Below, one piece after another: positions 6,499 to 6,823 of a stretch of 6,823 nt of DNA; position 1 is the stretch's first letter, and every line of letters starts with the position of its first letter. The notes below the pieces were generated by a model, which saw only the letters and a list, made by a program, of their open reading frames with translations, was not told the DNA's origin and did not search any database. The stretch is taken from NCBI GenBank assembly GCA_003532195.1, contig DOFA01000242.1, positions 2,029-8,851 of the forward strand, written 5' to 3'. The translations under genes and the position numbers were made by a program. This DNA comes from Clostridiales bacterium (GTDB lineage Bacteria; Bacillota; Clostridia; Saccharofermentanales; UBA5734).

Positions 6499-6823
6499 GG
6501 ATCATCAACCTTTCCGGCAGACGGCGCTTGTTTTTGCAGCATTTCATTCAATTCCTCGAGAAAGGAGTTGACATCTTTGAACTGGCGGTAAACCGAGGCA
6601 AAACGCACATAGGCCACCTCGTCGATCTGCTTCAATCCTTCCATGACCATTTCTCCGACCTCGCGCGAGGAAATCTCCCGTTTCAACGAGTTCTGGGCCT
6701 GGGCTTCAATGGAGTTGACCAAGCCGTCGATCTGCTGGGTGGATACCGGACGTTTCTCACAGCTCTTCAAAATGCCGGACATGAGCTTTTCCCGGTTGAA
6801 GGGCTCGCGGGTACCGTCTTTCT
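6495..6823 (-). CDS. nrdR: Transcriptional repressor NrdR, C-terminal part
   Basis: NrdR represses ribonucleotide reductase genes and senses ATP/dATP through its ATP-cone. The gene enters from the right edge; about 108 codons are visible out of the usual 150 or so. The reading frame stays open to the edge (KDGTREPFNREKL upstream of the internal methionine at 6782), so that methionine is not the start. Diagnostic segments are REPFN, EKRPVS, the VMEGLKQIDEVAYVRFASVY run and FKDVNSFLEEL. The N-terminal zinc ribbon with its four cysteines is outside the window. The last residues (about QAPSAGKVDDP) form a polar tail past the conserved end. The TGA stop overlaps the GTG start of the response regulator, which is an unusual partner for nrdR. 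Confidence 0.95.
   Translation of the reverse strand, partial: KDGTREPFNREKLMSGILKSCEKRPVSTQQIDGLVNSIEAQAQNSLKREISSREVGEMVMEGLKQIDEVAYVRFASVYRQFKDVNSFLEELNEMLQKQAPSAGKVDDP

Overview
The window holds seven genes, all on the minus strand, so the biology reads from high to low coordinates. The order is nrdR (5' end outside the window), an OmpR/PhoB-type response regulator, its histidine kinase, a membrane-anchored HtrA-like protein with a PDZ domain, nth, recG and the first 27 codons of rsmD. Both edges cut a gene. The DNA is moderately GC-rich by eye, except for the AT-rich gap between the kinase and the HtrA-like gene. The recG-rsmD order, the absence of outer-membrane genes, and the regulator's C-terminus (IKTVWSVGYKFE) suggest a GC-rich member of the Firmicutes, probably Clostridia. 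This is inference, and the species cannot be named from the window.

Region 6823-4256: nrdR (ribonucleotide reductase repressor) ends in a 4-base GTGA overlap with the response regulator. The kinase follows 11 bases later with its own Shine-Dalgarno site, so the three genes probably share a transcript. The regulator has the full set of receiver residues (D52, T79, K101). The kinase has an extracytoplasmic domain between two membrane helices, then HAMP, HisKA (H290) and HATPase.

Region 4255-2881: an AT-rich gap carries two TTCAT half-sites exactly 11 bases apart, followed after 10 bases by TAGAAT. This is the layout expected of a promoter switched on by an OmpR/PhoB-family regulator. It sits directly before a gene encoding an anchored HtrA fold. 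The protein keeps the serine motif (SGGPL) but has glycine where the catalytic histidine and aspartate should be, so it looks like a pseudoprotease. The kinase, regulator and secreted pseudoprotease may form one envelope-sensing module, and this is the most interesting part of the window.

Region 2881-1: nth (endonuclease III), recG (branch-migration helicase) and rsmD (16S rRNA G966 methyltransferase) follow with overlaps of 1 and 4 bases and then a 25-base gap. This is a tightly packed housekeeping run that probably continues past the left edge. No RNA genes, insertion sequences, CRISPR arrays or convincing intrinsic terminators were seen, and no stretch over 300 bases lacks a gene.
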